64,000 nt of DNA. Origin: Diploptera punctata (Eukaryota; Arthropoda; Insecta; Blattodea; Blaberidae). Positions 53,632 through 64,000 of this stretch are shown one piece after another. Position 1 is the first letter of the stretch; every line of letters starts with the position of its first letter. The translations under genes were made by a program, and so were the position numbers. The stretch is from NCBI GenBank assembly GCA_030220185.1, contig JASPKZ010007299.1, positions 744,001 through 808,000 of the forward strand, written 5' to 3'. The notes beneath the pieces were generated by a model that saw only the letters and a program-made list of their open reading frames with translations, was not told where the DNA came from and searched no databases.

Positions 53632-56444
53632 GGCCAGGAGAAGGTAGTCAGGAATCAGGAAGCTTTGCATTATACTATGGGGGTGCAGAAAGACCTGCAT
53701 TTGGAACAGGTTTTTTAGTCAGAAGGAGGATCCTATCCGCTATCCGAGATATTAAGTTTGTTAGTGATAGGATATCATACATAATTCTAAAGGGTAAACG
53801 ACATGATTTTATAATTGTAAATGTACATGCCCCCACAGAAGATAAAGATGACAAGATCAAGGATGAGTTCTATGAAGAATTAGAATGCTTATTTGATAGC
53901 CTTTCACGATATCATATGAAAATTATCTTAGGAGATTTAAATGCAAAAGTGGGGCGGGAAGATATATTCAAACCAACAATAGGCAAATTCAGTTTTCATG
54001 AAGATAGTAACGACAACGGGGTTAGATTAGTCACATTTGCCACATCAAAGAATCTCATTGTTAAGAGCACAACATTTCAGCATAAGGATATTCATAAATA
54101 CACCTGGACGTCCCCAGATGGAGAAACTCGGAACCAGATAGATCATGTATTAGTGGATAAACGCTGGCACAGTAGCATCATTGATATTAGATCAGTTAGA
54201 GGGACAGACTGCAATTCAGATCATCATCTGGTCAAGGTGAAAATCAGACAACGGCTATCGCTTATGAGAGGAACAAACGCTAAAGATGATTCTGTAAAAT
54301 ATGAATTAAAAAACTTGAAAAATGATGAAATGCGGCAAGAATACCAAATCAAAATTGCTAATAGATTTGAAGTACTGGAATCTTCAGATGACAATGTGGC
54401 AAACGAAGAAGAAACTGATATAAATAATGAATGGGAGGCTATAAGAGATACTATTAAATTGTCAGCATCAGAAAGCATTGGTTGTTTAAAAAAGAGGCAA
54501 AACAAGAAATGGTTTGATGAGGAATGTGCCGACATTGTAAAGAAAAGAAAGCTAGCAAAAATGAAATGGTTACACGAGCCAAATGAGGTAAATTTAGAGC
54601 AACTGGGTAGTGTTAGACGGGAAACCACCAAGTTACTAAAGACCAAGAAGAGGGAATATTTGAGAGAGAAGATTAATGATCTTGAAATGAATGCAAAAAA
54701 TAGGAACATTAGAGAATTATATCAGGGAATTAGTATAGAGAAGAAAGGGTTTCAGGCTAGAACAAACATAATTCGGAATGAAAATGGGGATATGATTGCA
54801 GATTCCAAGAGTATATTAAATAGATGGAAAAGTTATTTTAATCAGCTATTAAATGTACACAGAACAGGACATTGAGGAGGATAAGTTACAGACAGCAGAA
54901 ATGCTAGTCGCAGAGCCAAGTGCATTAGAGGTTGAAATGGCGATTGAAAAATTGAAGATGTATAAAGCATCAGGTTCAGATGAGATCCCAGCAGAACTGA
55001 TAAAATCAGGGGGAGAAAAATTGATGCACAAGATACGCTGGTTGCTTAGTATGATTTGGGAAAAAGAAGCTCTTCCAGATGAATGGAAGGAATCAATTAT
55101 CGTACCAATTTATAAGAAAGGAGATAAAACTGATTGCAACAACTATAGGGGCATCTCATTACTTTCAACTTCGTACAAAACTCTAACAAATATATTAGTA
55201 AGCAGACTTACTCCCTATATTGATGACATTCTAGGAGATCATCAATGTGCATTTAGAAGAAACAGGTCTACAACAGATCAGATTTTTAGTATAAGACAGA
55301 TTTTAGAAAAGAAATGGGAATATAATGGTACTGTACGTCAACTAAATGTAGACTTTAAAAAAGCATATGATTCAATTAAGAGGGAGAAGTTATATAGTAT
55401 CCTGCTGGAGTTCGGAATTCCTAAAAAGTTAGTTAGACTTATACGAATGTGTCTAAATGGCTCAACGAGTAGGGTGCGTGTAGGCAAACAGTTTTCAGAC
55501 ACTTTTGAAATCCAGAATGGGTTGAAGCAAGGAGATGCACTATCTCCTCTACTATTTAATTTTGTACTAGAGCATGCCGTTAAATCTTTAGAGAATGAGG
55601 AAGGCTTACAACTGAATGGTATTAATAAGCTGTTAGTTTATGCTGATGATGTAGTACTACTGGCCGATAGCGAGGAGATACTAAAGGCCAACACGCACAC
55701 ACTATTGAGTAACACTAAGAAATTAGGACTGGAAGTAAATATCAGTAAAACTAAATATATGGTCACACGTAGAAATACATTATATAATGGAAATGTACAG
55801 CTAATGACAAATGAGGGAAATTTTGAGGAATTGGCTGAATTCAAATACCTAGGAACAATAATCACAAATAGGAATGAGATGCACAAAGAAATTAAACATA
55901 GGCTCAATTCTGGAAATGCATGCTATTATGCATTGCAGAGACTTTTGATGTCCCAACTCCTTTCAAAAAACGTTAAGCTCAAAATATATAAAACTATTAT
56001 TCTACCAGTTATATTATATGGGTGCGAAACATGGACTCTTACTTTAAGGGAGGAAAGGAGATTACGAGTATTTGAGAATAAAGTTCTTAGGAAAATTTTT
56101 GACCAAAGAGAGATGAACAGACAGGTAAATGGAGAAGACTACATAACAATGAACTACATGGTCTTTATAGGAAGCCAGATATAATAAGAACAGTTAAGTC
56201 CCGTAGACTGCGATGGGCAGGACATGTTGCGCGTATGGGGAATGAAAGACGTGCCTGGAAACTTCTTGTAGGAAAGCCAGAAGGAAAACGCCCAGTTGGT
56301 AGACCAAGAATGAGGTGGGAGAACAACATTAACTATGATTTGAGGGAAGTAGATTATACAGGGAATGATTGGAAAGCATTAGCTCAGGATAGGGATATAT
56401 GGAGAGCTTATGTCCGTGCGGCCATGAACCTACGGGTTCGATAG
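53632..56444 (+). pseudogene. LINE-R endonuclease-reverse transcriptase
   Basis: Endonuclease (APE type): FIIVNVHAPTEDKDD, MKIILGDLNAKVGRED, YTWTSPDGETRNQIDHVLVD, TDCNSDHHLVKVKIR (the terminal SDH). A linker with KKRQNKKWFDEEC follows. A 2-base deletion at about 54860 (the sister copy has ACATACAG) shifts the frame. Reverse transcriptase: NNYRGISLLS, GDHQCAFRRNRSTTDQIF, VDFKKAYDSI, GLKQGDALSPLLF, VYADDVVLLAD. A 1-base deletion at about 56101 restores the original frame for the end (GKRPVGRPRMRW, AAMNLRVR). N-terminal endonuclease residues are missing; the Met at 53628 comes from target DNA. Confidence 0.93.
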
Positions 56445-56470
56445 TGCCAGTGAGTGAGTGAGTGTGAGTG
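53632..56470 (+). mobile_element. LINE-R, longest copy, with target duplication
   Basis: 2839 bases flanked by a perfect 15-base duplication AATAGAGACGAATGG (53617-53631 and 56471-56485). 5' truncated inside the endonuclease. 3' end is CCAGTGAGTGAGTGAGTG, so the terminal repeat is GTGA here and GTAA at 49016. Classification as RTE-like rests on the short-repeat tail and the C-terminal layout. Confidence 0.95.
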
Positions 56471-56571
56471 AATAGAGACGAATGGAGGAAAATTATAAAG
56501 TGAAATTGAAGACAAATGATTGGTGACGGAAACATGCATCAACATTGTTAAAACCGGAAATAAATAAATAA

Positions 56572-56607
<36 letters not shown>

Positions 56608-56608
<1 letters not shown>

Positions 56609-57303
56609 CTATATATTAATACAAGGAGAAAAAAAAACATTGTACCTCTTTTTAAGCAAATTTCGCGCACGGAGGAGTGTCATATTTGGCATAATTAACG
56701 TTCATATAGAGAAGGAGTGCAGAAAAATAAAATTTGTGTATAATATATGTTACAAATAAATTAAATTAAACAAAATATAATAAATTGTCTCTAAGGAATT
56801 TATGTGTATTATTCATTTGTGTACTCATTCGTTTACGTTCATACTGAAAGGGCATTGTTGTAAAAAGAAAATTGTGCAGCGCAATGTGAAACGATTTACT
56901 CTCGTGTTTTTATTATTAGTGGTTTAAAAAAAGTGAGTACATTTATTACATAAATTTAAATGAAATCCTGTATAATCTTGGTTTCAGTAATTTCATTACA
57001 AGTTTTTTTTATTTAGATATTCGCACCTACTTCCATTATGCCTCGACACAGAAAATTGAGTGAGAGACAACGAAGAAGGGATATATAATCCCGTACACAT
57101 AATAATAGGCCAAATGCAAATTTAATTAGTATAACTAGTATACAAATGTCAAATAGCGCGTTATTGTTTTTTTTACCACATATTTCCTATTGTTCGTATT
57201 TTTAAAATAAATAAAAAATTAATGCATAATGATGTATTTGTGACAAACTTAAAAAACAATTAACGAATTTGTGGTCGAATTTCGACCGCTGGACGACCAC
57301 TAG
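56608..57303 (+). mobile_element. Small Helitron, non-autonomous
   Basis: Starts TCTATATATTAATACAAGG at 56608 after an A, ends CTAG at 57303 before a T, in a (TTA)n tract, so it fits the A|T target of Helitrons. A 7-base-pair hairpin (GGTCGAA-T-TTCGACC) lies 12 bases before CTAG, as expected. 696 bases. Carries only the first 16 codons of what looks like a replicase protein. Confidence 0.82.
57038..57088 (+). pseudogene. Helitron replicase N-terminal stub
   Basis: MPRHRKLSERQRRRDI then TAA. The very basic MPRxRKLSxRQRR start is of the kind seen at the head of insect Helitron proteins (from memory). Truncated by deletion. Confidence 0.45.
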
Positions 57304-57380
57304 TTATTATTATTATTATTATTCTTATTATTATTATTACTACGACTACTACTACTATTACTACTACTACTACTACTAGT
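57304..57380. repeat. (ATT)n / (ACT)n microsatellite
   Basis: Continuation of the target tract right of the Helitron. Confidence 0.95.
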
Positions 57381-57825
57381 ATTATTAATAGGCAACTGCA
57401 TTATTAGATATATAATATTGTGACGGTTCATAATAAAGACCTTTAAATTACGGGGGGCAAGGCGAGAATAGTTGTCTCGCAATGGTATGAATAGAATCGC
57501 GTACCTTACTTGCGAGACAAAAGGTCTGAGCAGACCAACGAAATGTCTAGGCTGTCATTCCAGAGATCTCTACGAGTCTCTGCTTCTCCATTCGGGAAAG
57601 AAGTTGTGTTTTGGCAGCGATAAGCGAAGTGTGGAGAGAGGATAAATCGCGAGAGTACTCATAAGAAACTATAAAATAATTATTGTGAAACAGATAAACT
57701 TTGAATCGAATATATATATATATATATATTTCTTTGACCGAATTTATTATATTATTTTTCCATTTTTCTATATTCACTACTGGTTTCAGTGTTAGATGCA
57801 GCACATTAGTCAATAACAATATCTA
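57381..57825. other. No recognised feature
   Basis: Contains a short (TA)n at 57710-57729. 57415-57640 has no repeat partner in the window. Confidence 0.4.
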
Positions 57826-58048
57826 TTGTATATCTGGCTTAATTTGGCAAAGAGAGAGATGGAGATATAAGGATAGATCCTTGACCGCTTACTAAAGAAA
57901 GAACTCACCCTGTTGTCAGTTTTCGTCTTCTTCCTTATCCCTTATTAACATTTGGTGAAGAAACGCGACAACACTGGTGCGAGTGATAGAGATGAGCACA
58001 GCTGTCTCTTTCCACAAATTTCTCGCGAAGTTAAGCCAAACGAATTAT
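57826..58048. mobile_element. MITE-K copy 2
   Basis: Inverted relative to 25815-26042. GTATATCTGGCTTAATTTGG at the left and AAGTTAAGCCAAACG at the right, with shared interior (AGATGGAGATATAAGGATAG). Confidence 0.75.
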
Positions 58049-58159
58049 AGTCTCGTATCTTTTTTCCTTCATGGCATCAGGAATCTCTTGTCCATGTTTT
58101 TCTTGATCTTTCCTCTTTAGTCTCAATTACGGTTTCCATTCAAAATTAATTGTTTCCTG

Positions 58160-58236
58160 TGACAGTAGGTCTTAGTGGTCTAGTGGTTATGATCCTTGCC
58201 TCTAGTTCCGAGGGTTGCGGGTTCAAACTCTGCTAC
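58160..58236 (+). repeat. SINE-B head only
   Basis: TGGTCTAGTGGTTATGATCC (A box) and GCGGGTTCAAACTC (B box), then unrelated sequence. Truncated just after the tRNA-like part. Confidence 0.65.
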
Positions 58237-58682
58237 TTATTCGGCAAGTAATCCATTTTTCGTTTCCCAGGTTGAACAAAGTTATCAGAGATCATCTATT
58301 AAGAAGGATATTTTTAAAATTATGTCGATATTGAATTATAGATGTGATTGATACTGACGTTGCTGGAATTAGCTGATAATATCGGAGAATTGGAGGCACA
58401 ATAGAAGTGAACTGTAGTGGGAAATTTGATCTCATTACTATCGTCTACCACAACATTTACAAACACAACATGGTTCTGCTGACCTACTAGATCAAACTTA
58501 CACTAACTTATTAATGGAAATGCAGTGCAAATAGCTATCAGGAGACATCGACAAGGACGAGACAGTGTTCATCAAGTATACTCACGCCTGAAACACGGTT
58601 ACCTCCATTAAATTGGATGTAATGAAACAGAAAATTATTATCTCTGATTCTGAGAGAAAGAGAAACATTAATTTAATGATAC
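58237..58682. other. No recognised feature
   Basis: Intergenic, nothing recognised. Confidence 0.4.
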
Positions 58683-59172
58683 ATTTTAAACTCACAAAAG
58701 GGAACTGCCAACAATTACACACCGAAACCTATCTTTAAATGTCTCCCAGAGAAGCGTTGTGATGTACCAATGGCTTGTCCAAATATTATCTGCCTCTTTT
58801 AACTGCAAACCACTAAAATTCAGCGCCAAAGCTCTCATTTAAACTGTTAGGAAAATAAGGCTTGGTGGATTGGATAACTCTCACAATCTGCCTTCCGTGC
58901 CGCGCCCCGCTTCACTCCACTCTGCTCTATTCAAGCTGGGAAGTCTATCTAATTCGCACAGTGGGTTTCCATTGCTTGATTCTGGCTTCGATTTCTGTGC
59001 CTTGTAGTTAAAAGCTGCATATATTTTTTATACAGCATTGGTACATCATAATGCTTCTCTGGGAGAAATTTCAAGGTAGGTTTCGGTGTTGAGGAATCAG
59101 ATATTAGAATAACCATATCTTCTTTTTATTGGTGGTAAAAGTTCAATGGTTGACAGTTCCCTTGACAGAATG
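58683..59172. mobile_element. MITE-M copy 2
   Basis: GGGAACTGCCAACAATTACA, CCGAAACCTATC at the left; GGTAGGTTTCGG, then TTGACAGTTCCCTT at the right. About 55 extra bases (59095-59150) sit between the two right-hand blocks compared with copy 1. Confidence 0.7.
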
Positions 59173-59261
59173 AACATAGAACATTATACCCTTGTTCTAA
59201 AAAAATAAGTTATAATCTCAGGTTTATTGATTACTGTAAGTTTCACTAACTAACTAACTAA

Positions 59262-59480
59262 TTAACTCTCCAGTGGGACTATTCAATTCGGAGATTCATG
59301 GCCGCGCTGGCATAAACTCTCCATACAATCCTATCCTGAGCTAATATTTTGCATAAATCAAGTGTTAATGTTATTCCCTCATTTTATTCTTGGCTTACCT
59401 ACTGTACGTTTTCCCTCAAGTTTTCCTACAAGTAGTTTATATGCCTCTCTTTCATTCCATATTCTTGTCTCATACCCTGC
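59262..59480 (-). pseudogene. LINE-R 3' terminus, degenerate
   Basis: Minus strand: GCCAGCGCGGCCATGAATC, GCTCAGGATAGG, AAAACTTGAGGGAAAACG. Tail (AGTTAGTTAG) at 59250-59275. Short. Confidence 0.75.
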
Positions 59481-59837
59481 TTATTGCAGTGTGATTTACA
59501 TACTTTCTGAATTTTTGTAATTCAAAATTTACTGGTTAAAATATTCTCAAGAATAGAAATAAACAAGATTATATATATCACAATGGCAAGGATAAAATTA
59601 TTCATGAGAAGAACAGCAAAATACACATGGCAAGTTCATAAAATAAACACAGAAATATTATCAAAGCTTAAAGTTTAAGCCATTTTCAGAAAAAATAGTA
59701 CAAAAAATTCAGATTATATGTTGAAAAATGAATACAGAAACACTGTTCAATTTAACATTAGAATACCAATCAGTTGGGGGAAAAAAAGAACAAGTTTGAC
59801 TTCTTATCAAAGTACTATGAACTAAGTAATTACCTGT
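59481..59837. other. No recognised feature
   Basis: Unrecognised AT-rich sequence between two LINE-R relics. Confidence 0.4.
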
Positions 59838-60465
59838 CTCATTGGCACTAGCGGACATAAGCTCTCCATACATCCCTATCCTGAGCTAATGTTTTCTAAT
59901 CATCCCCTGTTATAATCTACTTCCCTCAAATCATGGTTAATATTATTCTCCCACCTCATTATTAATCAACCAACTAAGTCTATGAGACTTAACTGTTCTT
60001 ATTATATCTGGCTTCCTATAAAGATCATGTAGCTCACTGTTAAGTAGTCTTCTCCATTCACCTATATGTTCATCTCTCTTTGGTCTAAAAACTTTCTTAA
60101 GAACTCTGTTCTCAAATACTCGTACAGCCTACTCCTTTCTTCCCTTAAAGTAACGAGTCCATGTTTTCATCCGTATAATATAAGTGGAAGAATAATAGTT
60201 TTATTTATTTTCAGTTTAACTTTTTTGAAAGGAATTGGGACGACAAAAGTCCCTGTAATGTATAATAGTATGCATTTCCAGCATTTAGCCTATGTTTAAT
60301 TTCTGTGTGCACCTCATTCGTATTTGTAATTATTGTTCCTGGGTATTTGAATTCAGCCACTTTTTCAACATTTACTTAATTTCTTATTAGCTGTCCATTT
60401 ACATTACGTAGTTCTATGTGTGAACATATATTTAGTTTTATTGGTGTTTACTTCCAATACTAGAT
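59838..60465 (-). pseudogene. LINE-R 3' fragment, degenerate
   Basis: Runs from the end (GCTAGTGCCAATGAGAC) through TTAAGTCTCATAGACTTAG, FRPKRDE-like text, and the FKYxGTIIT region (TTCAAATACCCAGGAACAAT). Many indels and stops. Confidence 0.78.
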
Positions 60466-60739
60466 GCATGAGGAAACAATAATAGATCATTAGGCCTATA
60501 AACCTTGACTGCAGGATTATGATGAAATTTGAAGGTCTCGAAGCTTCTTGATATTGCGACTGATTGTCGCTCAAGTCAGCGGCTTTTAGGCTTAAAAAAC
60601 TCGCTGAACATTTACAATTTACAGATCAATTCCTATTTTTAAAGTCTGATATAACAATTTAGTTAACTACAATAAAAACACTGACTTTTGCGAACTTCAT
60701 TCACAATTCCAACTCAAGAAATGTGATTTGTATTTTTTG

Positions 60740-60949
60740 TTTAAATCCGACCGGAATCGATAGATTTATTTTTCTTCGCCAACAAATTCTGAGAATGAAT
60801 TCCTTCGGAAGGGAAGTAAAACCTTGGCTCCCGAGTTATAGTTTACCTTAAACCTGAAATTAAAGTAAAGTATACTTAAATCGTGTCCAACTCAGGGGTC
60901 GGGTCGATGGATGAGATGAAGCCCCTAAATTTAGAAGCAGCAATACCAA
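60740..60949 (+). repeat. SINE-C-like fragment
   Basis: AATCCGACCGGAATCGATAG, then ATTCCTTCGGAAGGGAAGTA and GGCTCCCGAGTTATAG fit the SINE-C body. Head and 3' end absent. Confidence 0.4.
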
Positions 60950-61262
60950 TGGGTAGCACGCCGTAGCGTAGCGGTCAAGGCACTGCGCTACAAGCCGAAG
61001 GCCGAGAGTTCGAGTTCCGGTGGGGTCAGGATTTTTAAACTGACCCAAACCTTCTGGCGGTACTATGAACCTGGGGTTAGCTCAGCCTCTAACGGAAATG
61101 AGTACCAGACGCTTGTTCTGGAGGTAAAAGTGGTCATCACGCAGGGCTGAAAACCCGGCTGACATCAAGTGCCAATTGTCCAGAAAAGTTGGAGCCTTAA
61201 CCTCCTACTACCCTAAGGACCTCCTGAGGCCTGTAGTGTGATCACTTTACCTTTACCTTTAA
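60950..61262 (+). repeat. SINE-D with (CTTTAC)n tail
   Basis: Head: CCGTAGCGTAGCGGTCAAGG (A box), GAGTTCGAGTTCC (B box). Body: GGTTAGCTCAGCCTC, GGTCATCACGCAGGGC, ACATCAAGTGCCAA, GGAGCCTTAACCTCC. Ends in CTTTACCTTTACCTTTAA. One copy in this window. Confidence 0.75.
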
Positions 61263-61264
61263 TA

Positions 61265-61580
61265 CCAAAAGAGTTCAAATTCCTTTTTCTTCTTGGTTAC
61301 CAGCGACTATAGGTGACTGTGAATGGCAAAAATACTGGCCGACCACGCCTGAGGCAACATCACATTGGCAGATGAACGAAATTATACGAAGTAGATGAGA
61401 TGAGGGTGAAGAAATGGTGGAATTAAACTTGTGGCAGGGAAAAACGGGAGAAACCCCGAGAAAAACCTGCCCAAGCTCCGTTTCATCCACCGCGAAATCC
61501 ATATGGAGTGACCAAGATTCGACCTCGAGACCCCAGCGGTGAGAGGCGAGCATCTAATGGTTTGGGCCATGGAGCCACCT
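61265..61580 (-). repeat. SINE-F
   Basis: Minus strand: GGTGGCTCCATGGCCCAAAC, then CACCGCTGGGGTCTCGAGG, CGAATCTTGGTCACTC (B-box like), TTTTTCTCGGGGTTTCTCCC. The body then turns unfamiliar. One copy. Confidence 0.5.
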
Positions 61581-61609
61581 GAAATAAAATTAATCGGAAC
61601 AAAATTTGT

Positions 61610-61690
61610 CAGTGCTTTCACGCTCAATTTTGAATTGCGACGCTAATGAGCTACGATGTTAAAGCGCGTCGTTAAATAAATTATTACCTA
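61610..61690 (+). repeat. SINE-C 3' end scrap
   Basis: AATTGCGACGCTAATGAGC and TTAAAGCGCGTCGTTAAAT match the SINE-C 3' end at 45815-45845 (complement). Confidence 0.5.
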
Positions 61691-61884
61691 TCCAACTACC
61701 TATTTAGCGAAACACTTTAACAGCTGTGGTAATTAAAATTCCAATTAAAATCTGGGCGTTAATTGACTGACCCATTTTGATCGGAGACCTCTTAGTTCAA
61801 ATTTATTGATATGTTATTATCATAACATTATTTAAATTTTTATTCATAGAGGATACAATTTAAATTGTATTAATATAGTTGTTA

Positions 61885-62550
61885 TTCCTTACTTACTTAC
61901 TTACTTACTCACTGACACTATCGAACCCGTAGGTTCATGCCCGCGGGGACATAAGCTCTCCATACATCCCTATCCTGAGCTAATGCTTTCTAATCATTCC
62001 CTGTATAATCTACTTCCCTCAAATCATAGTTAATGTTATTCTCCCACCTCATTCTTGGTCTACCAACTGGGTGTTTTCCCTACAAGAAGCTTCCATGCAA
62101 GTCTTTCATTCCCCATACGTGTAACATGTCCTGCCCATCGCAGTCTACGAGACTTAACTGTTCTTATTATATCTGGCTTCCTATAAAGACCATGTAGTTC
62201 ATTGTTATGTAGTCTTCTCCATTCAGCTGTCTGTTCATCTCTCTTTGGTCCAAAAATTTTCCTAAGTACTTTATTCTCAAATACTTGTAATCTCCTTTCC
62301 TCCCTTAAAGTAAGAGTCCATGTTTCGCACCCATATAATATAACTGGTAGAATAATAGTTTTATATATATTCAGTTTAACCTTTTTTGAAATGAGTTGGG
62401 ACATCAAGAGTCTCTGCAATGCATAATAGCACGCATTTTCAGAATTAAACCTATGTTTAATTTCTTTGTGCATCTCATTCCTATTTGTGATTATTGTTCC
62501 TAGGTATTTGAATTCAGCCACTTCCTCAAAATTTCCCTCATTTGTCATTA
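61885..62550 (-). pseudogene. LINE-R 3' fragment, well preserved
   Basis: Frame 62548-62060 covers MTNEGNFEEVAEFKYLGTII, KTIILPVILYGCETWTLTL, WRRLHNNELHGLYRKPD and RRLRWAGHVTRMGNE. A deletion after LLVGK removes GKPEGKRP and gives a short end; normal text resumes in another frame. Tail (TAAG)n at 61885-61905. Confidence 0.9.
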
Positions 62551-62689
62551 TTCCTACAAATATTAATTCTTGATTATATAAAATTGAACGACTTCCTCCT
62601 TTGATTTATTATTGTTGCAATAGTAACAACTCGCTTATTATTTTGAGATACAATTATCCTAGATTATGAAGTTTATATCAATTTCTTAT

Positions 62690-62860
62690 TTAAGATTTTT
62701 TCAGGCTCCCAAATTTACGACAAGGAACCCACGACTTTATTTACCTTCCGAAGGAAACACTTTACGCCCTTAAAAATTCATAGATCCCGATTGGATTTGA
62801 ATACATGGCCCTCGGAACCTGAGGTAGTAATCGTAACCCACCGCGACGGACTAAAATATG
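62690..62860 (-). repeat. SINE-C, partial
   Basis: Minus strand: GTTCCGAGGGCCATGTATTC, ATCCAATCGGGATC, then TTCCTTCGGAAGGTAAATAA and TCGTAAATTTGGGAGCC. Confidence 0.55.
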
Positions 62861-62984
62861 TCAGAAGGCGCTACATAAATTATTAATTTTCATGCAATTA
62901 CGTTTTAATACCATATACGGTATCAATCTATAAACATTTGAGTAAACATCGATATACTATATATTTTATGTTTTTGAAAGGCTA

Positions 62985-63590
62985 ATGAGGGTAAATTTTG
63001 AAGAAGTTTTTGAATTCAGATATCTAGGAATAATAATAATTACAAACAATAATGAGATGCAGAAATAAATTAAACATAGGCCTATCTCTGGAATCGCATG
63101 CTATTACGCATTAAGTGAAGCTTATCTTTCGAACTTCTCTAAAATAAATTAAAACTAAAAATGTGGAAAACGACCATTCTCTAGTTATGTTATACGGATG
63201 CGAAAAATGGACTCTTACTTTAAGGAAGGAGAAAAGTTTACAAGTATTTGAGAACAAAGTTTTTAGGAACATTTTTGGCGAGACGAACATTCAGGTGAAT
63301 TGAGAATAATACTACATAATAGTGAAGTTACTTGAATTTTATGGGAAACCAAATGTGATAAGTCTCGTAGACTACGATGGGAGAACATATGAAGAATGGA
63401 AGAGGGGCATAAAAACTCCTTGAAAAAAAACATAAGTAAAATGTCCAGTAAGTTGGCCAAGAATGAAGTGGGGAAGATATTTGAGGGAGAATAATTATAC
63501 AGGGGATGATTTGAAAACACGAGCTTACAATAGGAACGTATGGTGAGCTCATGTACGTGCGGATATAAACAAACGAGTGTGACAGTTCTA
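62985..63590 (+). pseudogene. LINE-R 3' fragment, degenerate
   Basis: TAATGAGGGTAAATTTTGAA, ATACGGATGCGAAAAATGGA, CAAGTATTTGAGAACAAAG and GTACGTGCGG match LINE-R from the FEEV region to the end. Frame badly broken. Confidence 0.75.
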
Positions 63591-63966
63591 TATGGTATCA
63601 AATAATATTTAATATTAATTTAACAAATAATACATAGCACAGAATTTAAGATAAATTTTCAAATAGAAGTAACATAACAAGTCACAAACGAGTTGAGATA
63701 AATGTCATGTAACATATCTACAGAATCGCAAAAATTATGAAAATAATACTCAGAGATTGATTAAATTAAGTATTAAATCATTATAAAGAGACGCATTTAA
63801 AAATTTAATTTATAAGTTATGTGATTACTCATGCACCTGAAATGAGCACTATATAAACTACCTGAGGAAAAACCCACAATAACAATGGTATTGTCCTTTA
63901 ACATGAAACTATAACGCTTGACCAAGCAATTAACATACAGATGCAGCTCAGCGTAAAGACTAATCT
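63578..63966 (+). repeat. Rep-X copy 2 (empty site for Harbinger)
   Basis: Same sequence as 27738-28090 plus 29825-29890, continuous here across TAA at about 63912-63914. Shared stretches include GTATCAAATAATATTTAATA and AACATATCTACAGAATC. Confidence 0.9.
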
Positions 63967-64000
63967 CACCATCATCATCCATGCAAGTATTAGGCCGTGT
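63967..64000 (-). pseudogene. LINE-Q 3' end, entering the window edge
   Basis: CATCATCATCC then AAGTATTAGGCC is the LINE-Q 3' terminus in minus orientation. The rest lies outside. Confidence 0.5.

Noticed and set aside
54224..54709. 161-codon minus frame inside LINE-R
   Set aside because: Antisense shadow of the intact plus-strand endonuclease-RT linker.

Overview
This is a repeat-dominated, AT-rich animal genomic window. An insect fits best, because the one host gene is split by long introns and the mobile elements (Penelope-like elements with GIY-YIG, RTE-like LINEs with microsatellite tails, mariner-type transposons, PIF/Harbinger, Helitron, many tRNA-derived SINEs) are the usual load of a large hemimetabolous insect genome. 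A cockroach or termite is my guess from the repeat style; nothing here proves the species.

Host gene. One protein-coding gene is clearly recognisable, on the minus strand: an SH3BP5 (Drosophila Parcas) homologue. Four coding exons lie at 33632-33694 (start codon), 19191-19253, 10545-10722 and 7348-7466. Their splice sites and phases join into one open frame of 141 codons, and the gene continues past base 1. Two TATCGATA (DRE) motifs at 33915-33937 mark its likely promoter. About half of the window is therefore intron of this gene; everything right of about 34 kb is intergenic or belongs to genes I cannot see.

Local repeat names. LINE-R: APE-type, RTE-like non-LTR element with tetranucleotide tails; the best copy is 53632-56470 and a second good one is 47147-49016. 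LINE-Q and LINE-P: two further non-LTR families seen only as 3' fragments. PLE-1 and PLE-2: two Penelope-like families. SINE-A to SINE-F: SINEs with tRNA-like heads. Rep-T and Rep-U: repeats carrying a tRNA-like core followed by a T-run. MITE-K, MITE-M, Rep-R, Rep-X: repeats seen twice each. DNA transposons: a full-length mariner-like element (3726-5075), two internally deleted relatives (18216-18897, 46317-46842), a PIF/Harbinger element (28091-29824) and a small Helitron (56608-57303).

Layout. 1-7.3 kb: intron 4 with SINE, LINE-Q, Rep-U, mariner and PLE-2 debris. 7.3-10.7 kb: exons 4 and 3 flanking a PLE-1 inverted pair inserted in Rep-T. 11-19 kb: Rep-T tandem arrays, Rep-R, a PLE-2 inverted pair, mariner derivative, exon 2. 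19-33.6 kb: intron 1, with Harbinger and large fold-backs. 33.7-47 kb: promoter, then SINEs, LINE-P, an octamer microsatellite and LINE-R/Q relics. 47-64 kb: the two best LINE-R copies, a Helitron, MITEs, and the empty-site paralogue of the Harbinger insertion.

Most notable: (1) the 3' tails of both PLE families carry a hammerhead-ribozyme-like core whose helix II changes in compensating ways between copies; (2) PLE insertions here are repeatedly head-to-head inverted pairs, including tail-only ones; (3) SINE-A shares its 3' end, with a hairpin, with LINE-P; (4) the Harbinger insertion has a clean empty site at a paralogous repeat.
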